A stretch of DNA of 64,000 nt, taken from positions 1 through 64,000 of the forward strand of contig JAFLCB010000001.1 of NCBI GenBank assembly GCA_017302795.1. The letters are read 5' to 3'. The stretch is from Deltaproteobacteria bacterium. GTDB lineage: Bacteria; Bdellovibrionota; Bdellovibrionia; Bdellovibrionales; JAMPXM01. A model generated the notes under the pieces. That model was not told where the DNA came from and did no database searches. It saw only the letters and a list, made by a program, of their open reading frames with translations. Position numbers and translations under genes: made by a program. Shown one piece after another: positions 23,787-32,787 of the stretch (positions within the stretch are counted from its first letter, which is position 1; each line of letters begins with the position of its first letter).

Positions 23787-24191
23787 AGAAACCTCCCTTG
23801 GAGAAGGAGATCGTATCATCAGTTTTTAGCGGCCGATTTTTCGATTGTACACAAGCACGGCGAGGCTTTTAAAATGAGCCGCGGACGCTGTGCGACCAAA
23901 CTCTGCAGCTCGCCAACCAGACGTCGCTACGTTCGTTCAATCGGCTTCTGTAAAGCTCTTCTCTGCGGCGATTTACAATTTCAAAAATTGAACAAAACCC
24001 CGTCAATAAAAATCGAAATTCAAAAAATAATTTTAAGAAATGTCCGAAATCTGTTTTCGACGAGGACTATAGCACGAGACGACTCTAGCACGAGGAGAGT
24101 ATCGCAAGAGTTGATCACAACGAGATTGATCATGCTCAGTTTGAAATCCTGATCACGCCGCAACCAAAACGCAGTGATTTGAGATCACAGT
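23787..24191. other. 405-base gene-free stretch with TGATCA cluster
   Basis: I see no convincing gene; a 92-codon plus-strand frame has poor composition and no ribosome-binding site. It contains an A/T-rich block (about 23980-24060), a near-duplicated TAGCACGAG (24069, 24086), and three TGATCA palindromes at 24112, 24127 and 24150. The three hexamers within 44 bases are more than expected by chance and could be binding sites. Confidence 0.35.
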
Positions 24192-24518
24192 TTACCGTTT
24201 TTCAGCTCGCTTCACACTCGTGATCTCAGCCCACATGTCGAACCACATTGGCGTGAAACAGACCACCGAAGAACCTTTGAGAGCATCCATCAGTAGCCCT
24301 CGGTTTTCGTCCGTTCTCGCAAACTGCGTCGAAAATCCAGACTCAAATGTCACTAAATAATATGGATTGAGACTTAGAGTTCCATGAACAGGTTGAATCA
24401 CAGTTGGAGACAAACATACTTCGGAAGGTTTCGTATTGCCGTATCTTCCGTCTGGTCCGGAGGCAAAGGCGATCGAGATGTTCATAATTAAAGCCAGGAG
24501 CAATATAAAGCCATTCAT
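24192..24518 (-). CDS. Small exported protein
   Basis: A 108-residue protein. MNGFILLLALIMNISIAFAS is a signal peptide with cleavage near residue 20. The mature protein is short, with two cysteines (SEVCLSP and SSVVCFTP), which may form a disulfide, and the rest is unremarkable (MWFDMWAEITSVKRAEKR end). A longer in-frame start at 24596 would place 26 residues before the signal and is unlikely; AAGGAAAA precedes 24518. No family recognised. Confidence 0.5.
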   Translation of the reverse strand: MNGFILLLALIMNISIAFASGPDGRYGNTKPSEVCLSPTVIQPVHGTLSLNPYYLVTFESGFSTQFARTDENRGLLMDALKGSSVVCFTPMWFDMWAEITSVKRAEKR

Positions 24519-24758
24519 CTTATTTTCCTTTTCTGTTACTTGAGATACCATCGAACAGAGCAGTTCAAAAACCAGGATTAGTTTCAACTCCTCCAAAAGA
24601 TATCAGAGAGTACTAAAATCCTTAGAGAGTTTCCACTGTAGTAATTCTGACAGTGTGACGATTTAGGGCGCTTCAAAACCCAAGGTCAACATGTCGGCCG
24701 CCGATACACAAAGTCTGCGTTTTTTGTTCGCTCTAGGCGATTCCGACTGCGTCGATAC

Positions 24759-24802
24759 GTGTCCCTGAGGTCGCCAGACCTCAGCTGCGACTCGCAGGCG
24801 TG
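24759..24802 (+). repeat. Family-1 repeat, truncated copy 3
   Basis: GTGTCCCTGAGGTC-gcca-GACCTCAG then CTGCGACTCGCAGGCGTG. Both stems are present but the CTCGGCGATTT end is missing. This is the one copy not behind a stop codon: it leads into the TrmO gene, and the candidate GTG start of that gene lies inside it. Confidence 0.7.
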
Positions 24803-25756
24803 TACAAGCAGGCCGCTCTTACAGGGGTGGCTTTTTTATTGAATCCCGTCTATTTGAATGTCGTGAACAAAGTTACTGGCACAAAAACAACGGGCGCGGA
24901 TGCCTCCCCCTCAGATCAGGACTATCAGTTCCGCCCCATTGGCTGGATCGAATCTCCGTACAAGGAAAAGTTCGGAACGCCGAGGCAACCAGGGCTTGTC
25001 GATGCTCCAATTGGCGCTGTTCTTCTGCGCGACGATTTGAATGCCGATGCTCTAGATGGGCTAAAGGATTACTCGCATGCCTGGTTAGTGTTTGTCTTTC
25101 ATGCGAATCGGTCCTTCAAGACGGGACGCCCGTTTGAGAAAACGAAAGTTCACCCGCCCAGACTTCAAGGTGCCGCTGTTGGAGTCTTTGCCACGCGAAG
25201 CCCACACCGGCCGAACCCGATTGGTCTTTCGTTGGTGAAGATCGAACGTGTGGAAGAACGCAGACTTTACATCCGTGGCCTTGATTTGATTGAAGGAACA
25301 CCTGTTCTTGATATCAAACCCTATCTGCCCACGGTCGAAGCTCCGCTGGATGCTTATGAGGGTTGGAGCGCGAATCTAGCGCCATCACAATTTGAGGTGG
25401 AATGGAGTCTTGAAGCCCTAGGCCAACTCTCGGCCGCCGCAGAAACCAATGCCGACGTCGCCACATCAGGCTCTGCGAATCTTGATCATTTTAAAAATTC
25501 GATCGAACAAATTTTGCGTTTAGATCCACGCCCTGTGGCCTACCGGGGCACGGCGGAAAATCCAGATCCCTATATGTCGACCTATGGCTTTCGCTTTCAA
25601 AACTGGAACATCGTGTTTGAAATGATCTCGATGAATATCGGGTCCGAAAATAACGGGTCCGTGGATAACGGGTCAGGCCGCCTCGCTCCTACCAGAGTGG
25701 CGCGGATCCTTCGCCTTGAAAATTGGCCAGCATCTGGCGCTGTGCGCACCCGCTAA
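24800..25756 (+). CDS. trmO: tRNA m6t6A37 methyltransferase TrmO-like (TsaA family)
   Basis: A 318-residue protein at this start. The TsaA domain begins near residue 42: FRPIGWIESPYKEKFGTPRQ, DYSHAWLVFVFHAN, then the signature VGVFATRSPHRPNPIGLSLVKI (about 127-148) with LDLIEGTPVLDIKPYLP. This matches TrmO, which methylates N6 of t6A37 in tRNA-Thr using SAM. The C-terminal extension of about 110 residues agrees with the long TrmO form (LDPRPVAYRG). The start is uncertain: the GTG at 24800 lies within a repeat element and the first 40 residues look non-conserved. A GTG further in (about 24860) is an alternative. Confidence 0.8.
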   Translation: MYKQAALTGVAFLLNPVYLNVVNKVTGTKTTGADASPSDQDYQFRPIGWIESPYKEKFGTPRQPGLVDAPIGAVLLRDDLNADALDGLKDYSHAWLVFVFHANRSFKTGRPFEKTKVHPPRLQGAAVGVFATRSPHRPNPIGLSLVKIERVEERRLYIRGLDLIEGTPVLDIKPYLPTVEAPLDAYEGWSANLAPSQFEVEWSLEALGQLSAAAETNADVATSGSANLDHFKNSIEQILRLDPRPVAYRGTAENPDPYMSTYGFRFQNWNIVFEMISMNIGSENNGSVDNGSGRLAPTRVARILRLENWPASGAVRTR

Positions 25757-25879
25757 GGCCACTAAACTTGGTCCAAGGCTGATATAGAGGAATTGATTTT
25801 TTGCCTCTTGAATTAGCACCCTCAAATCCGTTACCTTTACGGCCTTCAAGCCAAGAGCGCTTAATCGAGGGAGTTCAAA

Positions 25880-26893
25880 ATGGAACTAAGTTCTGTTCAG
25901 CCTACAAATCGTCCTGCACAAAATGTATTACGAAAAGTTCCCGAGTTAAGTCTAAATTCCTACATCGAAGGATCAGCGACCGATAAACAGCGATTCATCG
26001 ACAATTTCTTTCTTGGCCTCAAAGAATACGGCTTCATCGTTTTAAAAGATCACCCGATTCCAGATGCCCTTCTCAATAATGCGTACGCACTTCTCGAACA
26101 GCTTTTTGAGCTGGAGACCAATGCGAAAATGAAATATGCGTTGAAAGAAAATGGTTTCCAGCGAGGCTACACGCCGTTCGGAACCGAGCACGCAAAAGAC
26201 TCTCCCGTTATGGACTTGAAAGAGTTTTGGCATGTCGGCCGCGATCTGCAAGAAGGTCATCGCTATTCTGACATTTATCCAAAGAATGTCTGGCCAGCTG
26301 AAATTCCAGAGTTCCAACCGGTGATGTCTAAAATCTACCGCTCTCTGGATGAGGCTGGAAAAATAATGCTTGAGGCGCTGACGTTCTCGTTAGGTCTTCC
26401 GCGCGATTTCTTCACTCGCATGATGAGCGAAGGAAATTCGATTCTTCGTCTTCTTCACTATCCACCAATTCCAGAGGGCGTTGACCCGCGCTGTGTTCGT
26501 GCGGCTCCGCATGAAGACATCAACTTGATTACGATCCTAGTTGCCGCCACTTCTTCTGGTCTTCAGTTAAAAGATCGCGACGGAAAATGGCTTTCGGTTG
26601 ATTCAGATCCTAATTCTTTGGTCGTCGATGCTGGCGACATGCTTGCGCGTCTTACCAATGACGTGATTCCGTCGACGACCCATCAAGTGGTGAATCCAGA
26701 CGATGGCACAAACGGTCATCGGTATTCGATGCCTTTCTTCATTCACCCAAATCCAGACGCTATGCTCACCTGTTTACCGTCGTGCCGAGATGCCGCGGGC
26801 ACTGGCTACAATGGCCAAGGCGAGAAGTATGCGCCGATCACTTCGCAAGACTTTCTCATGCACCGTCTTCGTGAAATCGGCCTACTTAAGTAG
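25880..26893 (+). CDS. 2OG-Fe(II) oxygenase of the isopenicillin N synthase family
   Basis: A 337-residue protein. The N-terminal DIOX_N-like part (GLKEYGFIVLKDHPIPDALL) is followed by the jelly-roll with AAPHEDINLITIL (His211, Asp213), STTHQVV (His268) and HRYSMPFF (Arg281, Ser283 binding 2-oxoglutarate). Iron and co-substrate residues are all in place, so it should be active. Close relatives in many bacteria are annotated only as isopenicillin N synthase family oxygenases, and the substrate is unknown. GAGGGAG lies before the ATG at 25880. A family-1 repeat begins at the last base of its stop codon. Confidence 0.85.
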   Translation: MELSSVQPTNRPAQNVLRKVPELSLNSYIEGSATDKQRFIDNFFLGLKEYGFIVLKDHPIPDALLNNAYALLEQLFELETNAKMKYALKENGFQRGYTPFGTEHAKDSPVMDLKEFWHVGRDLQEGHRYSDIYPKNVWPAEIPEFQPVMSKIYRSLDEAGKIMLEALTFSLGLPRDFFTRMMSEGNSILRLLHYPPIPEGVDPRCVRAAPHEDINLITILVAATSSGLQLKDRDGKWLSVDSDPNSLVVDAGDMLARLTNDVIPSTTHQVVNPDDGTNGHRYSMPFFIHPNPDAMLTCLPSCRDAAGTGYNGQGEKYAPITSQDFLMHRLREIGLLK

Positions 26894-26950
26894 TGTTGCT
26901 GAGGTCTTCGACCTCAGGCTAGCGCCTCGCAGGCTTGCTCGGCGATTTTT
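26893..26950 (+). repeat. Family-1 post-stop repeat, copy 4
   Basis: GTGTTGCTGAGGTC-ttc-GACCTCAG, then CGCCTCGCAGG and CTCGGCGATTTTT. It begins on the G of the TAG stop of the oxygenase gene and ends with five T, so the outer stem (TTGCTGAG with CTCGGCGA) plus T-run could terminate transcription. The following 248 bases up to the next gene hold no other feature I can support. Confidence 0.85.
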
Positions 26951-27198
26951 AGAAATACTTGCTGCATTTTGGAAACGCGCCGCGTCTTTTAGCTCTGCCA
27001 CACGATGCTGTCACGTTCGGCACTTCTATTTTTCGCTGCTAACTGTTTTATAAAGCCGTCCAGGTGTTCCTAACGATTTGCTCGAGTGCGCGGTGCGCAA
27101 TTTACTGGCATCAGACAGACTGCGACTTGCGGCAAAACGACGAGAGTGGCAAATCCTCTTCAGCGTGCTTTTGAAGCGCGCTTTTGTCAGGAGGGGTC

Positions 27199-27642
27199 AT
27201 GACACGTTTCACTCTGCGCCTTGCTCTAACTTCACTTGTCTCCGCTTCAGCTATGATCGCATTTTCGACGGCTGCCCATGCTGCGATGGATTCGGCAGAA
27301 ATTTGCAACTCCCAAGATGGACGCCAAAGAGTTGCGCGGCCTTTCGGCGACCCAAAAGCATTTTTCGCTGAAGTCGGACGTGATCCGCGCGCTCAGCCAA
27401 CTGTCAAAGAAGGCTATAGTTACACAAAGGATCCAGAGGGATTCGCTCTAAAAAATCCGGTTGATGCTGTTATGTTTGAATTGATGGCCGAACCGTTTGG
27501 CGGAACGCTTCAGCCGCAGGCCAAGTGGACTGCCACTTTCGAAGGATTCTTCGAGGGCAACGTCAAAGTTTTCGACGATATCGGAAGACACGTCGGTACC
27601 TATCTTATGACGTGCAACTCGGCAGTCGTTGAATACAACTAA
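27199..27642 (+). CDS. Small exported protein of unknown function
   Basis: A 147-residue protein with a classic signal peptide (MTRFTLRLALTSLVSASAMI, cleavage after AHA). The mature part has two cysteines (EICNSQDGR and MTCNSAV), and the region from DAVMFELMAEPFGG to TATFEGFFEGNVKVFDDIG looks like a beta-rich small domain. No family recognised. The start at 27199 is fixed by AGGAGGGG six bases upstream; a TTG at 27184 is in frame but lacks a site. A hairpin-forming segment begins right after the stop. Confidence 0.6.
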   Translation: MTRFTLRLALTSLVSASAMIAFSTAAHAAMDSAEICNSQDGRQRVARPFGDPKAFFAEVGRDPRAQPTVKEGYSYTKDPEGFALKNPVDAVMFELMAEPFGGTLQPQAKWTATFEGFFEGNVKVFDDIGRHVGTYLMTCNSAVVEYN

Positions 27643-27722
27643 GCACGATGAGTAAGGACGTTTTCCGCGTCGCCGGAGGCTCCAACTTCGGAAGCGAATC
27701 GTAGCCTTGCTCATAGTCGTGC
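27643..27722 (+). repeat. 80-base imperfect hairpin right after a stop codon
   Basis: GCACGATGAGTAAGG at the left pairs imperfectly with CCTTGCTCATAGTCGTGC at the right, enclosing GCCGGAGGCTCC and CTTCGG motifs. It begins on the base after the stop of the small exported protein. No T-run. It may be a further post-stop element or a transcript-stabilising structure. Confidence 0.5.
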
Positions 27723-27770
27723 CGCGACTGTTTCTGGGTCACGTAGACTGCCGTTCTCTGTAAGTACGCT

Positions 27771-27814
27771 CGCAGCGTTTCGCTGCGGCGCACTACCAAA
27801 ATGTAGGCGGTACC
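27771..27814 (-). repeat. Family-2 element behind valS
   Basis: 27793-27814 equals the right arm of the inverted repeat at 15033-15058 over 22 bases (ends TGTAGGCGGTACC). Read on the minus strand it starts GGTACCGCC one base after the valS stop, as the copy behind imuB does. It is followed by a perfect CGCAGCG-ttt-CGCTGCG hairpin (27771-27787). Confidence 0.8.
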
Positions 27815-27815
27815 T

Positions 27816-30503
27816 TTAGGCGAGGCGGGAGAGTGAGTCCTGAAGGCGCGACAGGCGTGCTCGATGGGTTTCGAGCAGCGCTTTATCGGTCGCAACTAGA
27901 TCCTCTGGCGCATTCTTGACGAAGTTTTCGTTCGTCAGCTTTTGATTCAAAACAGAAATGTCTTTCTGAATTTTCTCAATCACCTTCTGAAGACGCTTCA
28001 CCTCTTCTGCGAGGTCCACAAGGCCTTCCAGCGGAATAATAACATCCACCGAAGAATCGCCAATGCGAACGGGCGCAACCGCGCACTTTGCCAAATTACC
28101 GGCTTCTCCGATGTCGCAGTTTTCAACTCGCGCGATTCGGCAGATTGCGGGTTTGTTGGCGCCGAGAATTTTTTGAATATGACCATCGCTTGGAGCAAGC
28201 CGAACATTGATCTGCACACCTGGCTTGATTTGATTTTCACCGCGAATGTTGCGAATGGCAGTGATCACCTCTTTGACGATTGTCATTTCAAACGCGGCCT
28301 CCGCGGACCCGACTGACAACCACTCTTTGTCGTTCTTCACAGTCGGATATTGATCAATCACGCACGCGGCATTTTTAATCGGAAGTTTTTGATAAATCTC
28401 CTCCGTGATGAACGGAGTAAAGGGATGCAGCAAACGCATGATCCGATTTAATGTCTGTGCGAGCACAAGCTGGGTGGCCTTTCGCTCGCTACCCGAACCG
28501 CCCTCGGCATAAATCACTGGCTTTACAAATTCCAAATACCAATCACAAAACTCGTTCCAAACAAACTGGTATAAAGCGTTCGCGGCGTCGCTGTACCGAT
28601 CGTGCGACAAATGTTCGTCGACCGCCTTCATCACCTGGGAGGTTTCGTGAACGATCCACTGATCCGCAACCGACAGCTCGGACTTTGGCGGGACCGCCTT
28701 TAAGCCTTCGGGTGGAACTTCAAAATCATGAAGCGCACCGAGTGCAAACCGTGTGGCGTTCCAGATTTTATTCATGAAGTTGCGATAACCTTCAAGTCGA
28801 CTTTCGCTGAACTTCAAATCGCGACCGGATGCAATTTGCGCCAAGATCGTAAAACGAAGTGCATCGGCGCCATAGGTGTCGATCAGCTCGACTGGATCCA
28901 ATGCGTTGCCAGTCGACTTGGACATTTTCTTGCCATCGCCGTCACGAACCAGACCGTGGATATAGACTTTGCGGAAAGGAACATCTTTTTTGAACTCACT
29001 ACCCATGATGATCATGCGAGCGACCCAGAAGAAAATAATGTCGTGACCGGTGACTAAGACATCGGTTGGATAAAAGGTCTTTTGCATTTCGGTGTCTTCG
29101 GGCCATCCCATTGTACTGAACGGCCAAAGTGCTGACGAAAACCATGTGTCGAGAACATCTTCATCTTGGGAAATTTTCGAGGAACTACATTTTTCGCAGG
29201 CAATCGGATCAGACTCCGAAACTGTGACATGACTACAGTCTGAGCAAGTCCAAGCGGGGATTCGATGTCCCCACCAAAGCTGACGGGAAATACACCAGTC
29301 TTCAATGATCGACATCCAGTGAAGATAAACCTTAGTCCACGATTCCGGCTCAAACGAGATCGAACCATTTTCAACAACGTGCCGGGCCGTCGTGGCCATT
29401 TTCGACATTCGGGCGAACCACTGTTCGCTTAAGAACGGCTCAACAACCGCGCCCGATCGGGAGCAATAGCCGACCGAATGGGTGTAGGGGTCTTCTTTGA
29501 CTAAAAATTCGCCATCGCGAAGTGCAGTCAAAACCTGCTTCCTCGCTTCTTGAACTTTGAGACCATTGAACTTACCTGCGTTTTCGTTGAGCGTCCCATT
29601 TTTATTGAGGATATTAATCATCTCAAGCTCATTGCGAACACCGACTTGGTAATCGTTGAAATCGTGAGCGGGCGTAATCTTGACGACTCCGGTCCCAAAC
29701 TCTTTATCTACATAGGTGTCGCCAATGATGGGAATCGTGCGATCGGTTAACGGCAGGAGGACGCGTTTACCAATCAGTTTTTTGTATCGCTCGTCTTCAG
29801 GGTGTACCGCGACGGCCGTATCACCCAGCAATGTTTCTGGACGAGTGGTTGCGACAACGAGCTTTGTCGATGGATCGCCCGCAACCGAATAAGCGATGTG
29901 GAACAAAGTTCCCTTCGTTTCCTTGTGTTCAACTTCCAAGTCAGAAATTGCGGTTTCCAGCGGGCCAGACCAGTTCACCAGTCGTTTACCACGATAGATC
30001 ATGCCGCGCTTGTGGAGGTCGACAAAAACTTTGCGAACCGATTTCGAGACACCTTCATCCAACGTAAATGTCGCGCGATCCCAGTCACAGGAATCGCCGA
30101 GGCGCCGCATCTGCTCGTAAATGCGATTCCCGTATTGATGTTTCCAGTCCCAAACTTTTTCTACAAAAGCTTCTCTGCCCATCTCGCGCCGATTCTTTCC
30201 ATCTTTGCGAAGCTCACGCTCGACAACCGACTGCGTGGCGATGCCAGCGTGATCAGTACCCGGAAGCCATAGGGTGTTGAAACCGCTCATTCGCTTCCAG
30301 CGAATGATCAAATCTTGGATGGTGTGATCGAGGGCATGGCCCATGTGAAGCTGACCTGTCACATTCGGCGGAGGTAGAATAATTGAAAACGGTGGCTTGG
30401 TACTCTTATCAGCGGCTTTGAAGTAGCCGGATTTTTCCCACCAATGGTAAGTTCGGGTCTCAACATCTTTTGCGTTGTAGCGATCGGATAACGTTTGGCT
30501 CAT
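27816..30503 (-). CDS. valS: Valyl-tRNA synthetase
   Basis: An 895-residue class I aminoacyl-tRNA synthetase. PPPNVTGQLHMGHAL contains the HIGH-type motif (HMGH, 53-56), and the KMSKS loop occurs as KKMSKSTGNALDP near 525. The editing domain (TTRPETLLGDTAVAVHPED) and the Cys-rich CSDCSHVTVSESDPIACEKC insert are present. The C-terminal coiled coil (LAEEVKRLQKVIEKIQKD) is typical of ValRS and absent from IleRS/LeuRS. Full length for the family, with no break. It charges tRNA-Val with editing of threonine. Monocistronic as far as seen; a family-2 element follows the stop. Confidence 0.95.
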   Translation of the reverse strand: MSQTLSDRYNAKDVETRTYHWWEKSGYFKAADKSTKPPFSIILPPPNVTGQLHMGHALDHTIQDLIIRWKRMSGFNTLWLPGTDHAGIATQSVVERELRKDGKNRREMGREAFVEKVWDWKHQYGNRIYEQMRRLGDSCDWDRATFTLDEGVSKSVRKVFVDLHKRGMIYRGKRLVNWSGPLETAISDLEVEHKETKGTLFHIAYSVAGDPSTKLVVATTRPETLLGDTAVAVHPEDERYKKLIGKRVLLPLTDRTIPIIGDTYVDKEFGTGVVKITPAHDFNDYQVGVRNELEMINILNKNGTLNENAGKFNGLKVQEARKQVLTALRDGEFLVKEDPYTHSVGYCSRSGAVVEPFLSEQWFARMSKMATTARHVVENGSISFEPESWTKVYLHWMSIIEDWCISRQLWWGHRIPAWTCSDCSHVTVSESDPIACEKCSSSKISQDEDVLDTWFSSALWPFSTMGWPEDTEMQKTFYPTDVLVTGHDIIFFWVARMIIMGSEFKKDVPFRKVYIHGLVRDGDGKKMSKSTGNALDPVELIDTYGADALRFTILAQIASGRDLKFSESRLEGYRNFMNKIWNATRFALGALHDFEVPPEGLKAVPPKSELSVADQWIVHETSQVMKAVDEHLSHDRYSDAANALYQFVWNEFCDWYLEFVKPVIYAEGGSGSERKATQLVLAQTLNRIMRLLHPFTPFITEEIYQKLPIKNAACVIDQYPTVKNDKEWLSVGSAEAAFEMTIVKEVITAIRNIRGENQIKPGVQINVRLAPSDGHIQKILGANKPAICRIARVENCDIGEAGNLAKCAVAPVRIGDSSVDVIIPLEGLVDLAEEVKRLQKVIEKIQKDISVLNQKLTNENFVKNAPEDLVATDKALLETHRARLSRLQDSLSRLA

Positions 30504-30606
30504 TGAATGAGCTTACACTTAACCGGGCCGGTGGCTCAATCTAGAAGCTCGAACAAATTTTTTGCTAGCGTCTTAGTTAAGCAGTGTTTTAGTTAAGCAG
30601 CGTCAC

Positions 30607-30939
30607 TTAAAAAGAGGCTTCGAAACCTTGAAGCAATTTGCCGCGTTCAGTCTTAACTTCGTCTTCGGGGTGAACCCACTCGAATTTGTTCGTAGGTTCG
30701 GCGGAGCTAGAGAACTCGATTCCGGCCAGTACGGGCTCCCACGATCGGCCGCGCGGTCCTGGTCCGGTCGAAGCTATTTGGGTAGCGCTTTGGAGCGCGA
30801 TCTCACTGCCCGAGGTAGGTGCTTTGTAACCAAGACCTTCTGTTTCGCAAAACCAGACCGAGGCAACAAGACTCGTCGAAGCTAAGCCCATGATGAGAAC
30901 CAAGCTATTTCGAAGTTCACGACGAGAAAGCTGAGGCAT
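30607..30939 (-). CDS. Small membrane-anchored or exported protein
   Basis: A 110-residue protein. MPQLSRRELRNSLVLIMGLA leads into a hydrophobic run to about 28 (VASVW), so either a signal anchor or an uncleaved membrane segment. An RR pair sits just before it, but the consensus for Tat is weak. The remainder is polar and shows no motif. AAGGAGCC lies ahead of the ATG at 30939. Divergent or unlinked to neighbours. Function unknown. Confidence 0.45.
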   Translation of the reverse strand: MPQLSRRELRNSLVLIMGLASTSLVASVWFCETEGLGYKAPTSGSEIALQSATQIASTGPGPRGRSWEPVLAGIEFSSSAEPTNKFEWVHPEDEVKTERGKLLQGFEASF

Positions 30940-31014
30940 TCCTTGGCTCCTTTATGTTGCCGTCCATTAGTCTTGTCCGGCCGTCACCAAAAGGAGTCAT
31001 TGCAACTTCAGGGC

Positions 31015-31051
31015 AAAACAAAAGGGACAGCCACGCCGTCCCTTTTGTTTT
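31015..31051 (-). terminator. Strong bidirectional intrinsic terminator
   Basis: A perfect 14-bp stem (AAAACAAAAGGGAC with GTCCCTTTTGTTTT, 9-base loop). The A- and T-runs make it work on both strands. It lies downstream of the minus-strand lipoprotein gene ending at 31141. Confidence 0.9.
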
Positions 31052-31140
31052 ATTTAAAGTTCATGTCGAAATGCTTGCGGGAGGTGATCAATCACGAAGA
31101 AACGACATGACACTGCTGTAAATTACTCCCGAACCCCAAA

Positions 31141-32499
31141 TTAGTCTGGGGAGCTTCGTCGCCATTCTTCTGGGAAGTACCACAAGGTCGCGTCCCCGCC
31201 TGCGTCGACAAGGATGATATCTTCGAATCCCCAGAAAGTGTTGCACGTTTGTCCAAGATTGAGGGCCGAACAGTCGACGCCCGCTAACCCCTGCCTCGAT
31301 GGGTTGACGGCCGACGCATCACCAACTGTCGTGAAGGCCGCGTAATCCTCTGACGTGTTCCATTCGTTAACGTAAAGGCGAATTCTATGTTTGATTTCGC
31401 CCGCTGGGCCGAGGCAGAAAAAAGCGTAAGAGCCGTCATAGGTACGGAGGGTAGTATCGAGCGCTCCCACCGAGGTCCAATTACCCAGCGGTCCTTGATC
31501 GCGAATTGGCCGAAGGCCGCGTGGGATTTGTCTGGTGGTCGACCACGTTGTCGGATCGGCCGCATACGCATCCCAATCGTGCATGCCGGCATTAAACATG
31601 ACACCCGCAGTGCTGAACCGCTTCCCATCATTGTACACCTTGAATGGAGATGGGATTTGCTGAATTCTGGTCGCTTGATTGCCACCTAATTCGAGAACCG
31701 TTGTAACTGCGATTCCGGTCGTTGCCGATTTCGGCCAATCATCGATGTAACTATGCGGAGACGTAACACAATTCGCAAGCCGACCCGACTGTTCGATTCT
31801 TGTCGATGAGACTACCGTTGCAACAGTCGGTGGGTTCGGCGGAACGACACTCGTGGTCTGGGTCGTGATAGTTAGTTGAGTGCTGCCCTGACAGCAGTTT
31901 TTACCGATACCAGTTGCCGACGTGTAGTCGTAGTCACACCTGTAACCGCCAGCGGATGTAAAGATGCCCTCGCCAACCGTGCAGGTCGCACCACCGGCCG
32001 CTATACTTCCCGCTACTCCGTCCGCAGTACAGGAGGTAATAGAACCATCAAGTGTGGTTATTGCTGCCGTCGCCGGAGGAGCACCAGCCATAGCGTCCCA
32101 ATAATAATAAGGATCTTCCTCGATGTATTCGCAAAAATCCGTAGGAACATTCAGCTCGTAGGTAAATCCGTGATACCAAATGTCGTACTCCATCATATTC
32201 AGAATACATCGCAAATTAGTCGGAGTGTCTTTATCAGCGATCGGGATCTCACACCCAGCGGCTATATCGCCAAACTTATGTATATGGGCTGCGACACCCG
32301 TTTTTGCTTTTACGCGAATACGCATTCCTGTCGACGGAGTAGGCGAGTCGCCGCCTCCAGCCCCGTCACCGCCGGATGCGTTTTCGTCGGCGAAATAGTT
32401 TGTTTCGCTTTTACAAGCCGTAAGCGTCAAACTGCTGACCGCAAATAAAGCGATCACTAGAATTCGGAACCGCCTGTTGGCATTCATAAAATGAAGCAT
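31141..32499 (-). CDS. Cysteine-rich lipoprotein of unknown function
   Basis: A 452-residue protein with a lipobox (LTLTAC) after a short signal peptide, then a Gly/Ser/Pro linker (GGDGAGGGDSP) typical of surface lipoproteins. The mature part contains about a dozen cysteines, several in CxxxG contexts (GGATCTVGEG, GGYRCDYDY, GKNCCQG), suggesting disulfide-stabilised domains, and mid-part Thr/Val-rich strands (LTITTQTTSVV). No family recognised; a cell-surface adhesin or binding protein is possible. The start at 32499 fits GGGGGAG at proper distance; a GTG three codons upstream (32508) and an ATG at 32487 are alternatives. A strong terminator follows. Confidence 0.55.
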   Translation of the reverse strand: MLHFMNANRRFRILVIALFAVSSLTLTACKSETNYFADENASGGDGAGGGDSPTPSTGMRIRVKAKTGVAAHIHKFGDIAAGCEIPIADKDTPTNLRCILNMMEYDIWYHGFTYELNVPTDFCEYIEEDPYYYWDAMAGAPPATAAITTLDGSITSCTADGVAGSIAAGGATCTVGEGIFTSAGGYRCDYDYTSATGIGKNCCQGSTQLTITTQTTSVVPPNPPTVATVVSSTRIEQSGRLANCVTSPHSYIDDWPKSATTGIAVTTVLELGGNQATRIQQIPSPFKVYNDGKRFSTAGVMFNAGMHDWDAYAADPTTWSTTRQIPRGLRPIRDQGPLGNWTSVGALDTTLRTYDGSYAFFCLGPAGEIKHRIRLYVNEWNTSEDYAAFTTVGDASAVNPSRQGLAGVDCSALNLGQTCNTFWGFEDIILVDAGGDATLWYFPEEWRRSSPD

Positions 32500-32653
32500 G
32501 GCGCACACTCCCCCAAAAGCATTATTCTATCGTCTTTTCGGCTTCTTTGGTGAGTTCCTGCGTGATCTAGCCTCCAGGCGAGTCTGGCGTCTCAATATGA
32601 AAACAGCTTAGGCTAGCCTTTGTGCGATTCGAGGAAATGTTTGTAGAAAACGT

Positions 32654-32669
32654 CTTTCGCCTAGGCGAA
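32654..32669. promoter_or_regulatory. Perfect 16-base palindrome in a divergent promoter region
   Basis: TTTCGCCTAGGCGAAA, in the 288 bases between the divergent lipoprotein and barrel genes, the only strong symmetric site there. Candidate operator. The rest of the region shows no gene. Confidence 0.4.
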
Positions 32670-32787
32670 AACCCGAAATTATCACTGTGAGACAGACCCA
32701 GATTTTCGTCCCGCTGCAGAATCTGCCGACCCGACTTTCCTGCCAAGGACTTGGTTCGCGCGATGCAAGATGCTAGTTTGACGATGC

